Shown here piece after piece: positions 36,665 through 45,456 of a stretch of 64,000 bases of DNA. Below the pieces are notes generated by a model. It was not told the DNA's origin and ran no database searches. It saw only the letters and a list, made by a program, of their open reading frames with translations. The position numbers and the translations under genes were made by a program. This DNA is from Gemmatimonadota bacterium. GTDB lineage: Bacteria; Latescibacterota; UBA2968; UBA8231. Location: contig JABHDC010000023.1 of NCBI GenBank assembly GCA_018673255.1, positions 1 to 64,000 of the forward strand. The letters run 5' to 3'. Position 1 is the stretch's first letter; each line of letters opens with the position of its first letter.

Positions 36665-39022
36665 CTACGGAGCCTTTGCGTGAACGTTGGTGGCCCGCAG
36701 CGGGTCTGTCGTGATGACCTGACCCGTCGAGGAATCGACCTGGCCAAATTCCAGCACGCCTGTCGGGCAGGCGCCGACGCAGGCGCTGCAGCGCACACAT
36801 TCAGGGTCCGCCATGGGCAACCCCTTGTTGGCGAAATTCATGATGTCGATCCCCTGATGACAGACGGATGTGCAGACGTTGCAGGAGATACACTTCTTCT
36901 TGTCGGCCAGGATGCGGAAGCGGCTGAAACGCGCATAGATGTGCATGAGTGCCGCCAGAGGACAAGCGAAGCGGCACCAGACCCGCCCGCTATACCAGAA
37001 ATACACACCATAGCCGACGACACCGGCCAACAGCAGATCGACCAGATAGGCATAGTTCAGGGGCACGCCGAATGGTTGCCAGCCATAGAGCAATCCTTCG
37101 TGCACACCACGCAAGGCCACACCGACAGCGGCATGGGGCCAGATCCAGGCGGTCACCCGCGTCAGAAGCAGGATCAGGCAGATCCCGAGAATCACCTGTC
37201 CGAGCAGATTCCATCGGTTGGCTGACGGGCCGTGGATCATCTTGTGACGATGCCCGTCACCGAGGGTCTCAGCCAGAGCTCCACAGGAGCAGATCCATCC
37301 GCAGTAGGCGCCCTTCCCCCATCGGTAGATGATGAGGGGGAGGATCACGAAAGTCTGCACCAGACTGACCGCCAACCAACCCCACAGCGGCTCGTGGGTG
37401 AAGACATTCCAGACGAACAGTGGCCAGGCCAGCACGAATCCGAAAGCGCGCCAGTATTCACGCCCCAGATCGTAGTCGACCTGCGGCAGAAAGGTATCGG
37501 CGAAGGACCGCCCGAAGCCGGTGTCGAACCAGCCATTGAGCCCCATCAGGGGCAGGATGATGTAGGGCAGCAGGAACAGTGGCAGAATCTGGAAGGCGGC
37601 CAGGCTCGCCGTCTGCCACTTCACATAGGGTGTCTGGCGCCGACGTACACGTCGCCAACCGAAGACGGCCACCAGAACACAGTAGGCCGTGCTGTAGTAG
37701 AAGCCGGGTTTGCCCAGATTGTAGCTGAGGATGCCGATCAGTGTGGATGGATCACCCGCGGCGGCACTCAGACCATTCAGCAATTCCGGGATATTGAATG
37801 GGAACCAGTGATGCTCTTTGAAGAGCGTCGTGAGGGCCCCACCGGATTTCCAGTGATAGAGGAAGGCACACAGGGCCACGAAGAGCCCCATGCCGACGCG
37901 GTTCCGGGATGTCATCTCGCCCTGGATCCGCACGCCACTGCGTCGGAAGAACTCGAGGGGCGCCTCGCGTCCGATCATCGTGAATACGGCATCATTGGGC
38001 AGTTCCACGTCACCACCATCGGCATCCGTGATCACCACCTGCCGCGGTTCGATCCGTTGCACCTTCGACGCCATCATCATCTGCACCGCACCCGCCTGAC
38101 GCCCCCCTTCCAGGAAGGCACCGGCCGAGGTGGTCACACGTTCAGATGTCGGATGGTCGACGGCCACATCGGCCATCGGATCGACGCGTAGTGCTTCCAG
38201 GCGCTCCACATTGTCGGGTTTGGGCCTGGAGAATGCCGGCTTGCGGTAAGAGAGGGTGACGCGTCCACCGGCGCAGGCCACGGCGATCGCCGCCTCCATG
38301 GCGCTGTCGCCCCCGCCCACGACAAGCACATCACGATCGGCAAACTCCTGTGGGTCATGGAGGCGATTCGACACCTTGTCGAGATCCTCACCGGGCACAC
38401 CGAGTTTGCGAAAATTCCCGGAACGGCCAATCCCGACGACCACCCGAAGGGCCTGTCGGTTATCACCGTCAGGAATCACGACCTCGAAGTGTGTGCCTCG
38501 TCGCTCGACCCGCTCGGCACGAACCATCGATGGGGTGATCCCCGCCTCGATGGTCTGCCCCAGCAGTTCGGCCACGAGGGGCTCCTTCACATCAGCCTCA
38601 AACCGCAATTGACCGGCCGGGACCATCCCCGTGGGATAGGTGAAGATCGGTTTGCCCTTGGGAAAGTTGACGATCGTCGAGAAGGGCTCCGTCGCCTCCA
38701 GCAGCTCGAAACGCAGTCCGGCTTCCCGTGCGGCCAGGGCCGCGGACATGCCCGATACGCCTGCGCCAATGATGACGACATCGAGCGTCTGGTCCTGTTT
38801 CTCGCGTTGTCGCTGAAAATCGGCGTCGGCGACGATGTCCTGGATCGCGAGTGCTCCGCTGTGAGCGGAGAATTTGAGCAGGGGCACGCCGGTCAGATCA
38901 CCGACGATGTACAGTCCCGGCACATTGCTTCGATAGTCAGGGCCCACCTCGGGTAGCGGCTCGACAGTCCCGGCTGGCCATCGCAGGTGCAACCAGCGAC
39001 TGTAACGGGAGATCAGTGTCAT
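36665..39022 (-). CDS. Flavoprotein reductase fused to a membrane polyferredoxin (NapH/CcoG-like)
   Basis: A protein of 785 residues. Residues about 30-66 (SNVPGLYIVGDLTG, then LLKFSAHSGALA) match the C-terminal FAD-binding 'GD' segment of thioredoxin-reductase-like enzymes. Residues 80-370 give the two Rossmann folds: VIIGAGVSGM (86-91 loop), GIGRSG and VVGGGDSAMEA. A redox CxxC is absent. Residues about 375-640 contain about six hydrophobic helices. The C-terminal ferredoxin region has CISCNVCTSVC and CVRCSACVGACP (two 4Fe-4S), with extra pairs CGWICSC and WCRFACP as in NapH/CcoG. It would pass NAD(P)H electrons through FAD to membrane Fe-S centres. The usual FAD segment is missing after VFTMIGREAPL, because it sits at the N-terminus. 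Confidence 0.88.
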   Translation of the reverse strand: MTLISRYSRWLHLRWPAGTVEPLPEVGPDYRSNVPGLYIVGDLTGVPLLKFSAHSGALAIQDIVADADFQRQREKQDQTLDVVIIGAGVSGMSAALAAREAGLRFELLEATEPFSTIVNFPKGKPIFTYPTGMVPAGQLRFEADVKEPLVAELLGQTIEAGITPSMVRAERVERRGTHFEVVIPDGDNRQALRVVVGIGRSGNFRKLGVPGEDLDKVSNRLHDPQEFADRDVLVVGGGDSAMEAAIAVACAGGRVTLSYRKPAFSRPKPDNVERLEALRVDPMADVAVDHPTSERVTTSAGAFLEGGRQAGAVQMMMASKVQRIEPRQVVITDADGGDVELPNDAVFTMIGREAPLEFFRRSGVRIQGEMTSRNRVGMGLFVALCAFLYHWKSGGALTTLFKEHHWFPFNIPELLNGLSAAAGDPSTLIGILSYNLGKPGFYYSTAYCVLVAVFGWRRVRRRQTPYVKWQTASLAAFQILPLFLLPYIILPLMGLNGWFDTGFGRSFADTFLPQVDYDLGREYWRAFGFVLAWPLFVWNVFTHEPLWGWLAVSLVQTFVILPLIIYRWGKGAYCGWICSCGALAETLGDGHRHKMIHGPSANRWNLLGQVILGICLILLLTRVTAWIWPHAAVGVALRGVHEGLLYGWQPFGVPLNYAYLVDLLLAGVVGYGVYFWYSGRVWCRFACPLAALMHIYARFSRFRILADKKKCISCNVCTSVCHQGIDIMNFANKGLPMADPECVRCSACVGACPTGVLEFGQVDSSTGQVITTDPLRATNVHAKAP

Positions 39023-39143
39023 GGGAATGCAAGCTACAGCCCGGTACTGAGAGCCGCCAGAAAGTGCCTTCCACCCTTGCCCATGGCGCCCGGACTCGCG
39101 ATCGTGCCCGTATACGCTATCTGCCCCCGCATGGAGCCCACAG

Positions 39144-40151
39144 ATGACCGTCAGCAGTCGTGAGATCGTTCAGCAGAGCCTGGCCTTCGCCGCACCATCG
39201 CGGATCCCCTTCGCCATGGGTGGCGGCTTCCCCTCTGACTTCCGCGGCGTCAGTCGCGCACCGGCGCCAAATCGCCAGACGCAGCCATGGACGGAACGTG
39301 ACGGCTACTGGAACATGATCGACGAGTGGGGGAACGAATGGCAGCGCCTCGAGAACATCACCAAGGGCGAAGTGCACCGCGGCGTGATCGAGGAAGGCTG
39401 GGAACTGCTGGAGACCTACCAGTGGCCCGATGTGGACCGCGCCGACCTGTATGAAGAAGCGGCGGCTCGAGTCAAGGAATTCCACGCAGAGGGATACTAC
39501 GTGCATGGCGGCGTCGGCATGTCCTTCGACATCGCCCGCTACATGCGTCGCATGGAAGTCTTCCTCACCGACTGCGCCGCCGAACCCGACCGTGTGCGTG
39601 CCCTGCTGGACCGCATCGGCGATCTGCTGGAGAAGCAGGTCCACCGTTATGCCGACATTGGTGTCGATGGCATCTCCTCGGGCGAGGACTGGGGCACCCA
39701 GGACCGCCTGCTCATGAGCCCGGCCATGTTCCGCGATCTGTTCAAGCCCGTCTATCGTCGCGTCGTCGGCGCCGCCCGAAGCCGCGGCCTCAGCTTTCGA
39801 CTGCACTCCTGCGGCTATGTGCGGGAGATCATTCCCGACTGGATCGAGACGGGCGTGAACATCCTGCAATTCGATCAGCCGGAGATTCACGGGATCGACA
39901 ATCTGTCTGAGAACTTCGGTGGGAAGGTGCACATCGAGAGCCCGGTCGACATCCAGACGACCTTGCAGACGCGAGATCACGACGTCATCCGAGCCGCCGC
40001 CCGCGACTACATCGAGAAACTCAGTGCCCCATTTGGTGGAGGCTTCATCGCCGGTTACTACGGTTCGAATCCGGCTCTGGGCCTGGATCCCGAGTATCAG
40101 GAGACCGCCTCAAAGGCGTATATGGAGCACGGTCAGAATCCCTGGACTTGA
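39144..40151 (+). CDS. URO-D-like protein, paralogue 3
   Basis: A protein of 335 residues of the URO-D superfamily: SRIPFAMGGGF near the N-terminus, IDEWGNEW, and SFRLHSCGYVREI, which supplies the HxCG element typical of corrinoid-linked methyltransferases and related URO-D-like proteins. The RQAGR of HemE is absent. It differs from paralogues 1 and 2, so the three look like distinct specificities rather than recent copies. ATG 39144 has a GGAG about 9 nt upstream. It stands alone on the plus strand after the ferredoxin fusion. Confidence 0.85.
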   Translation: MTVSSREIVQQSLAFAAPSRIPFAMGGGFPSDFRGVSRAPAPNRQTQPWTERDGYWNMIDEWGNEWQRLENITKGEVHRGVIEEGWELLETYQWPDVDRADLYEEAAARVKEFHAEGYYVHGGVGMSFDIARYMRRMEVFLTDCAAEPDRVRALLDRIGDLLEKQVHRYADIGVDGISSGEDWGTQDRLLMSPAMFRDLFKPVYRRVVGAARSRGLSFRLHSCGYVREIIPDWIETGVNILQFDQPEIHGIDNLSENFGGKVHIESPVDIQTTLQTRDHDVIRAAARDYIEKLSAPFGGGFIAGYYGSNPALGLDPEYQETASKAYMEHGQNPWT

Positions 40152-40304
40152 GGGGGCCCCGGGGAGAGGCAGGAGATCGACGCGAGCGTAGAGGCTGTGG
40201 GGTGACACTTCAGTCCGAATGCGGTGTTTCAGTGGGTGCATACCTGCAGATCACCCAATCGACACAGCATCCTGGCATCGATGTCACCCATGTGAGGTAG
40301 AGAG

Positions 40305-41765
40305 ATGAACCTTCTGTTGAACCGGCATGGTCGTCCCTTCTGGGCGGCCTCCCTGTTCGTCGCCACACTGGCCCTGTCGGCCTGTGGTAGTGACGGATCC
40401 CCCACGGCGGCCGGCGAAAGTGCCGATGATCGTGATCTGTCCGTGGCGGACGGGTCGCTGTTCGGCGACGAGCCGTCCACCATCGCGCCCGGCGAATACC
40501 ACCCCGACGCACCCCTGACTACTGTGGACGGCCTGGTCGACCACCTGCGCGCCTTGGGCGCCGAGGTCTCCTACGATGGCAGCACGATGGAGCCCTCCTT
40601 CCATCTACCCGCCGCGCACCAGTTAACCATCGATGGTCAGCCGGCCAGTGCCTACCTCTACGGCAACGTGGAGACGCTCAAGGCAGACGCCACGCTGATC
40701 TCGCCCGATGGCACGACACTCGACAACACGTCCGTAGCCTGGATGTCGACACCCCGCTTCTACGCACGGGGCAACATCATCCTGCTGTATGTGGGGCTGG
40801 AGGAAACCGTCGTCCAATACCTGGATACGCTCTTCGGGCAGCCCTTCGCCGGGGCAGGTACGGCACCCTTGGTGGATCCTCTCGATCCAGGGGCCGTCGG
40901 TGAACCGGCCATGATCGTTGCCGGGAATGATGAAGAGCTGGCAAAACTTCAGACCTACCTGGATCGCGATCTGGGCGCCGAGATAGCCGGCACGGATATG
41001 AGCCAGAATTGGGTCGTAGCAGTCTATCGCGGCGCCCAGTCCACAGCGGGCTACGGTATCGAGATCGAGCTGGTGGAAGTCGATGCAGAAGGCATTGTCG
41101 TCGTCACCGTCAGCCTGAGCGATCCCGGTGCTGATGAACTCGTCGCTCAGGTGATCACCTATCCCGTCGACGTGCAGCTCGTGTCTCGCCAGTCCGCAGT
41201 AGACCCGGACCGGACCGCCTGGGAGGCCCGCACTGACGAAGGCAGAACACTGGCTCGCTTCGTTGGCACCAGTAGCGGTGGCGGTGACCTGCCGCCGCCA
41301 GTGGATGGCAGCGTGGGTGGTAGCACCGATCGCGTCGACCCCATCGTCTCGGATCCCCTGCCCCTGGATGGCAGCGTGGTCGTGGGCGCCGATGACGGCG
41401 ACATGATCGTGTCGGATCCGCTTCCCGTCGATGCCGACCCATTGCCGGTCGATCCAGGTGACAGTGTCGCTCGCCTGAGGCCACACATCACGGGGATCAT
41501 CGACACGGCTGAATTCCTGGAGGAAGCCGATGCGAGTGGCCTCCTCGGGCGCTTCCTCGTGCGCGGCGATGGTTCCACAAACTACGACCAGGCCTGGGTC
41601 GAGATCTTGCGGGATACGCAGATCTCCTTCGATGGCGAGAGCTTCGCACCGCCGACCCTGGCCGATCTGGCTCCGGGACGGACCGTCGCTGTCATCTTCT
41701 CCGGTCCTGTCCGTGAATCCTATCCGGTGCAGGCCGTGGCGGGACAGATCGTGATCCGCAGGTAA
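40305..41765 (+). CDS. PrcB-like/DUF3221-like lipoprotein
   Basis: A protein of 486 residues with the lipobox LALSAC (Cys27). The middle (about 215-300) NWVVAVYRGAQSTAGYGI resembles the PrcB C-terminal domain of protease-complex subunits. The last 75 residues (GRFLVRGDG, ending YPVQAVAGQIVIRR) resemble DUF3221/YobA-like modules. Between them a linker repeats short IVSDPLPLDGSV-type units, suggesting a flexible spacer. It is probably an envelope lipoprotein with an inhibitor or chaperone role, but that is an inference. A convincing hairpin ends the transcript at 41828-41859. Confidence 0.78.
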   Translation: MNLLLNRHGRPFWAASLFVATLALSACGSDGSPTAAGESADDRDLSVADGSLFGDEPSTIAPGEYHPDAPLTTVDGLVDHLRALGAEVSYDGSTMEPSFHLPAAHQLTIDGQPASAYLYGNVETLKADATLISPDGTTLDNTSVAWMSTPRFYARGNIILLYVGLEETVVQYLDTLFGQPFAGAGTAPLVDPLDPGAVGEPAMIVAGNDEELAKLQTYLDRDLGAEIAGTDMSQNWVVAVYRGAQSTAGYGIEIELVEVDAEGIVVVTVSLSDPGADELVAQVITYPVDVQLVSRQSAVDPDRTAWEARTDEGRTLARFVGTSSGGGDLPPPVDGSVGGSTDRVDPIVSDPLPLDGSVVVGADDGDMIVSDPLPVDADPLPVDPGDSVARLRPHITGIIDTAEFLEEADASGLLGRFLVRGDGSTNYDQAWVEILRDTQISFDGESFAPPTLADLAPGRTVAVIFSGPVRESYPVQAVAGQIVIRR

Positions 41766-41827
41766 CCTGCCTGATCCGTCATCGGCAACGGGCACCGCAC
41801 ACATTCTGCCCATTCGGAGGCAGTGGA

Positions 41828-41859
41828 AAGAGCCCCATCGCACAGGCGGTGGGGCTCTT
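41828..41859 (+). terminator. Intrinsic-type terminator after the PrcB-like lipoprotein gene
   Basis: AAGAGCCCCA and TGGGGCTCTT are exact reverse complements (10 bp) across a 12-nt loop, followed by CCTGTTCT. The T-run is imperfect, so it may be a strong stem with moderate release. Confidence 0.65.
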
Positions 41860-41926
41860 CCTGTTCTGATGCGGGCTTGCGCAATGCCCTGCCACTGTGG
41901 TGCTTGGCCGTACAGGGAGGCACCCC

Positions 41927-42997
41927 ATGACAGACATCCCCGCATACCTCAAAGACTACGCTGTCGATTACGCAGCCGATCCTCGCGCCGCTTCCCTGCG
42001 CTGGTTCCGGGAAGCGCGCTACGGCCTGTTCATGCACTACGGACTGTATTCATTGCTGGGCCGGCACGAATGGGTGCAGTTCCGTGAGAAGATCCCCGTC
42101 GCCGAATATGCCCGACTCGCCGATGGCTTCACGGCTGACGGTTTCGATGCCGACACGATCTGTCGCGCCGCCCTCGATGCAGGCATGTCGTATGTGAATC
42201 TGACGACACGGCATCACGACAGCTTCTGCCTTTTTGAGACCGACCACACCGACTTCCACAGTCTTGGCGCCCCCGCGCAGCGAGATCTGATCGCGGAGCT
42301 GGCTTCAGCCTGCAATCGGCACAGGCTCGGGCTGTGTCTCTACTACTCCCATGCCCGCGACTGGAAGCATCCACACGCCCCCAACAACGAAGACTGGGAC
42401 GGCAATGCCCGGCCCTCTTACGATCCACCCGAGCCGTCCTACGCCTATGGTGATCGTCATAATCTGGACATCTATCTCGACTTCATGAAGTCGCAGATCA
42501 CCGAGTTGCTCACCAGCTACGGTCCGATCGCCGCCATCTGGCTTGATGGCATCGCAATTCCGCTGTCGGGTGATCACGAACGCTTCCGCTGTGCCGAGCT
42601 CTACTCACATATCCGCTCACTGCAGCCACAAGTGCTCGTCTCCTACAAGCAGGGCCTGCTCGGCACGGAGGATTTCTTTGCACCCGAGCATCACGTGCCC
42701 ACGGCGACAGATGATGGCAGCCGGCAGGGACAGGTCACCCAGCATCGTGACAAGCCGGTTGAGATCTGCACGACCATGACCCCGGGAAGCTGGGGTTATC
42801 TCGAAGACGCCCAGGATCACAAAGACGCCGATGCCGTGTGGAGTGAACTGGCCACCGCCGGCGCGGCGGGTGCGAATCTACTGCTCAACACCGGGCCGCT
42901 ACCTGATGGATCGCTGGACCCGGTGGATATGGAAACCCTCAAGCGGGTCGGCGATCGCCTGCGATCCGAAGGATTCCCAACAGAGGTGACCCCATGA
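41927..42997 (+). CDS. GH29 alpha-L-fucosidase
   Basis: A protein of 356 residues. ARYGLFMHYGLYSLLG at the N-terminus, YVNLTTRHHDSFCLF (typical of the barrel His region) and AAIWLDGI (Asp207, the expected nucleophile) fit GH29. TTMTPGSWGY lies further on. The family hydrolyses alpha-L-fucosidic bonds with retention. No signal peptide is seen, so it probably acts on imported oligosaccharides. ATG at 41927 has AGGGAGG upstream. It overlaps the next gene by 4 nt. Confidence 0.92.
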   Translation: MTDIPAYLKDYAVDYAADPRAASLRWFREARYGLFMHYGLYSLLGRHEWVQFREKIPVAEYARLADGFTADGFDADTICRAALDAGMSYVNLTTRHHDSFCLFETDHTDFHSLGAPAQRDLIAELASACNRHRLGLCLYYSHARDWKHPHAPNNEDWDGNARPSYDPPEPSYAYGDRHNLDIYLDFMKSQITELLTSYGPIAAIWLDGIAIPLSGDHERFRCAELYSHIRSLQPQVLVSYKQGLLGTEDFFAPEHHVPTATDDGSRQGQVTQHRDKPVEICTTMTPGSWGYLEDAQDHKDADAVWSELATAGAAGANLLLNTGPLPDGSLDPVDMETLKRVGDRLRSEGFPTEVTP

Positions 42998-43785
42998 ATA
43001 CAGATGCCCTGCTCCAGCACATGATCGCCGACTCTCCGTGGGTGAATCCGGAAACGACCGTCGACACCATCAAAGCAGGTGACGGCGAGAAACCGATCCA
43101 GACCGTCGCTGTCTGCTGGTATCCGAGTCTTACCAACCTGCAGGCCGCCATCGATCTGGATTGCGATCTGCTCGTCACGCACGAGCCCACCTGGTGGGAT
43201 CACTACGACAAGCCGGGCGGCTGGCGCGAGCAAGGCCCAGGGCTCAAGAAGACGAAATTGCTGGCAGAGTCGGGCATGGTCGTGGCCCGACTCCACGACA
43301 CCTGGGACAACTGGCCCGTGCACGGCATCCGTGATTCACTGGCCAGAGGGCTCGGCTTCAACCGCTTCGTGGGTGAAGACGAAACCCGCTGGCACGCGAC
43401 ATACGAGGTGAAACCACAATCACTGCGTGACTTCGCCCGAGACATCGCCACGAAGGTTGCTCCTCTGGGTGAGGATGCCGTGCAGGTCCTCGGTGATCCG
43501 GAGATGATCGTGCAGTATCCGTCCATCGGCGTTGGATGTGGTGGGCCGGCCGAGGATATGATCGAAATCGGCAGTGATGTGCTCATCGTGTGTTTTGATG
43601 GTGCCTCGTACTGGCGTGATCGTGAACGTTTCGCCGAACAGGGCGTGGGCGTCATCACCCTCGAGCACGGCACGACGGAGATGTGGGGCCTCGAATCCCT
43701 CGCCCGTTACCTCGGGGACACCTGGCCCGATCTGGATGTGCACTATCTCGATGGCCACTGGCGCGCCTGGCATGTGACGGCCTGA
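42994..43785 (+). CDS. Nif3/DUF34-like metal-dependent protein
   Basis: A protein of 263 residues of the Nif3-like family (dinuclear metal centre): LDCDLLVTHEPTWW near residue 55, SGMVVARLHDTWD, and a C-terminal VGVITLEHGTTEMWG that supplies His/Glu ligands. The cellular role of Nif3/DUF34 proteins is still debated (possible GTP cyclohydrolase/metal-binding roles). It is translationally coupled to the fucosidase, which is an unusual partner. Confidence 0.85.
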   Translation: MNTDALLQHMIADSPWVNPETTVDTIKAGDGEKPIQTVAVCWYPSLTNLQAAIDLDCDLLVTHEPTWWDHYDKPGGWREQGPGLKKTKLLAESGMVVARLHDTWDNWPVHGIRDSLARGLGFNRFVGEDETRWHATYEVKPQSLRDFARDIATKVAPLGEDAVQVLGDPEMIVQYPSIGVGCGGPAEDMIEIGSDVLIVCFDGASYWRDRERFAEQGVGVITLEHGTTEMWGLESLARYLGDTWPDLDVHYLDGHWRAWHVTA

Positions 43786-43946
43786 GGTGCTCTGAATTCT
43801 GCCACCCCACTCACTCAATAGACGTTTTGCTCTTATTATCTCTGTTGGGGTGAGTGTGCGGGTGGTGGTCTTTCCCGTACCATGATGGGCACAGGCAAGT
43901 GCCGGATCGGTGGAACTCGGTCACTGCCGCGAAATGGGAGTTCTTG

Positions 43947-45455
43947 ATGAAGGATCGGCAGTTACCTGAAAGCGTGTACAACTGGACCAGCGTCATTGGC
44001 GCCGCCATGGCGGTCATCAGTTTCGGCCTCATACTCCTGACGCTGATGATCGAGGTCTTCGTTGAGTCGTCGACCCCCTACGTCGGCCTGATCACCTTTA
44101 TCATCCTCCCCTCCTTCCTCGTCGTCGGCCTCATCCTCATCGCCGCGGGCATGCTCGTCGAGCGCCGTCGCATCGTCGTAGGCAAACACGGCCACTTCCG
44201 CCCCGAGTTGCACATCGACCTGAAGAACCCACGCCACCGCAATGCTGTGGTGATTTTCACCGGCGTGACCGCGATCTTTCTGATGGCAACCACCGTGGGT
44301 GGCTACAATGCCTATAAGGTGACCGAATCCGTCGAGTTCTGCGGCACCGTCTGCCACGTCATGCACCCGGAATTCACCGCCTACCAGACCTCACCTCACG
44401 CCCGCGTGAGTTGCGCCGAGTGTCACATCGGCTCCGGTGCCGGCTGGTATGTGCAATCGAAGTTGTCCGGTGCGTACCAGGTGGATTCGGTGATCGCCAA
44501 CAAGTATCCGCAACCCATCCCGACACCTGTCCACAGCCTGCGCCCGGCGCGCGAGACCTGTGAACACTGCCACTGGCCAGAGCAATTCTTCGGTGCCCGC
44601 AAGGACGTGAACCAGCACTTCCTCGGCGATGAGGAGAACACACCCTATCCGATCAGCTTGCTCATCAATGTGGGAGGTGGCAGCGAAGAACACGGGGCCG
44701 CCGAAGGCATCCACTGGCACGTAGCCGAGTCCAATCGTGTCGACTATGCCGTCACCGATGACAAGCGGCTGGATATGGAATGGGTGCGACTCACCGATGC
44801 CCAGGGCAATATCAGAGAGTGGACCCTCGATGGTGAATCCATTCAGAGCCAGACGGCCGAAGTCTCCGAGGTGCGGACCATGGACTGCATCGATTGCCAC
44901 AATCGGCCCAGCCACGTCTATCGCTCACCGGCCCGCTCGGTGAATACCGCCATGGCCTATGGCCGGATCAGCCGTGATCTGCCATACATCAAGCGCGAAG
45001 CGGTCACGATCCTCGATGACGACTATGAGGACACACCGGCCGCCATGACAGCGATCGACGAACACCTGCGCGGCTTCTACGCCGATGAATATCCCGAGGT
45101 TCTCGACTCGCAGGCCGCCGAACTGGACTCGGCAATCGCCAACCTGCAGACGATCTACCGGCAGACGATCTTCCCGGAGATGAAAGTCACCTGGCGTGAC
45201 TACCCCAACCACGTGGGCCACTCCGAATCCATCGGCTGCTTCCGCTGCCATGGCTCCGATCTCACCACCGCCGATGGTGAGGGGATCAGCAAGGACTGCA
45301 GCCTCTGCCACTCGATCCTGTCTCAGGGACCGGATGCCGAGGAAGGCATGATTTCGGCCGCCGGCCTGGTCTTCGAGCACCCCGTCGACATCTATGGCGA
45401 GGAGCTGGAGACCAACTGCACCGAATGCCACGAAGGTGGTTCCGAGATCTACTGA
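43947..45455 (+). CDS. Seven-haem NapC/NirT-family membrane cytochrome c
   Basis: A protein of 502 residues. Three hydrophobic helices (about 15-38, 47-70 and 100-122) precede a periplasmic domain. Canonical haem sites are CAECH (156-160), CEHCH (205-209), CIDCH (314-318), CFRCH (431-435), CSLCH (451-455) and CTECH (491-495). The first site, CGTVCH at 132-137, has three residues between the Cys pair (CX3CH). VMHPE follows it, as in NapC/NirT. It probably carries quinol electrons to periplasmic reductases. The AAC(3)-like gene begins one base after its stop. Ribosome site GGGAG precedes ATG 43947. Confidence 0.92.
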   Translation: MKDRQLPESVYNWTSVIGAAMAVISFGLILLTLMIEVFVESSTPYVGLITFIILPSFLVVGLILIAAGMLVERRRIVVGKHGHFRPELHIDLKNPRHRNAVVIFTGVTAIFLMATTVGGYNAYKVTESVEFCGTVCHVMHPEFTAYQTSPHARVSCAECHIGSGAGWYVQSKLSGAYQVDSVIANKYPQPIPTPVHSLRPARETCEHCHWPEQFFGARKDVNQHFLGDEENTPYPISLLINVGGGSEEHGAAEGIHWHVAESNRVDYAVTDDKRLDMEWVRLTDAQGNIREWTLDGESIQSQTAEVSEVRTMDCIDCHNRPSHVYRSPARSVNTAMAYGRISRDLPYIKREAVTILDDDYEDTPAAMTAIDEHLRGFYADEYPEVLDSQAAELDSAIANLQTIYRQTIFPEMKVTWRDYPNHVGHSESIGCFRCHGSDLTTADGEGISKDCSLCHSILSQGPDAEEGMISAAGLVFEHPVDIYGEELETNCTECHEGGSEIY

Positions 45456-45456
45456 C

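Noticed and set aside
37232..38191. Long plus-strand open frame opposite the flavoprotein/ferredoxin gene
   Set aside because: The minus-strand protein has clear FAD and Fe-S motifs; this frame has no motif and is a shadow.
40623..41945. Long minus-strand open frame opposite the PrcB-like lipoprotein gene
   Set aside because: The plus-strand gene has a lipobox and a downstream terminator; the antisense frame has neither start signal nor domain.
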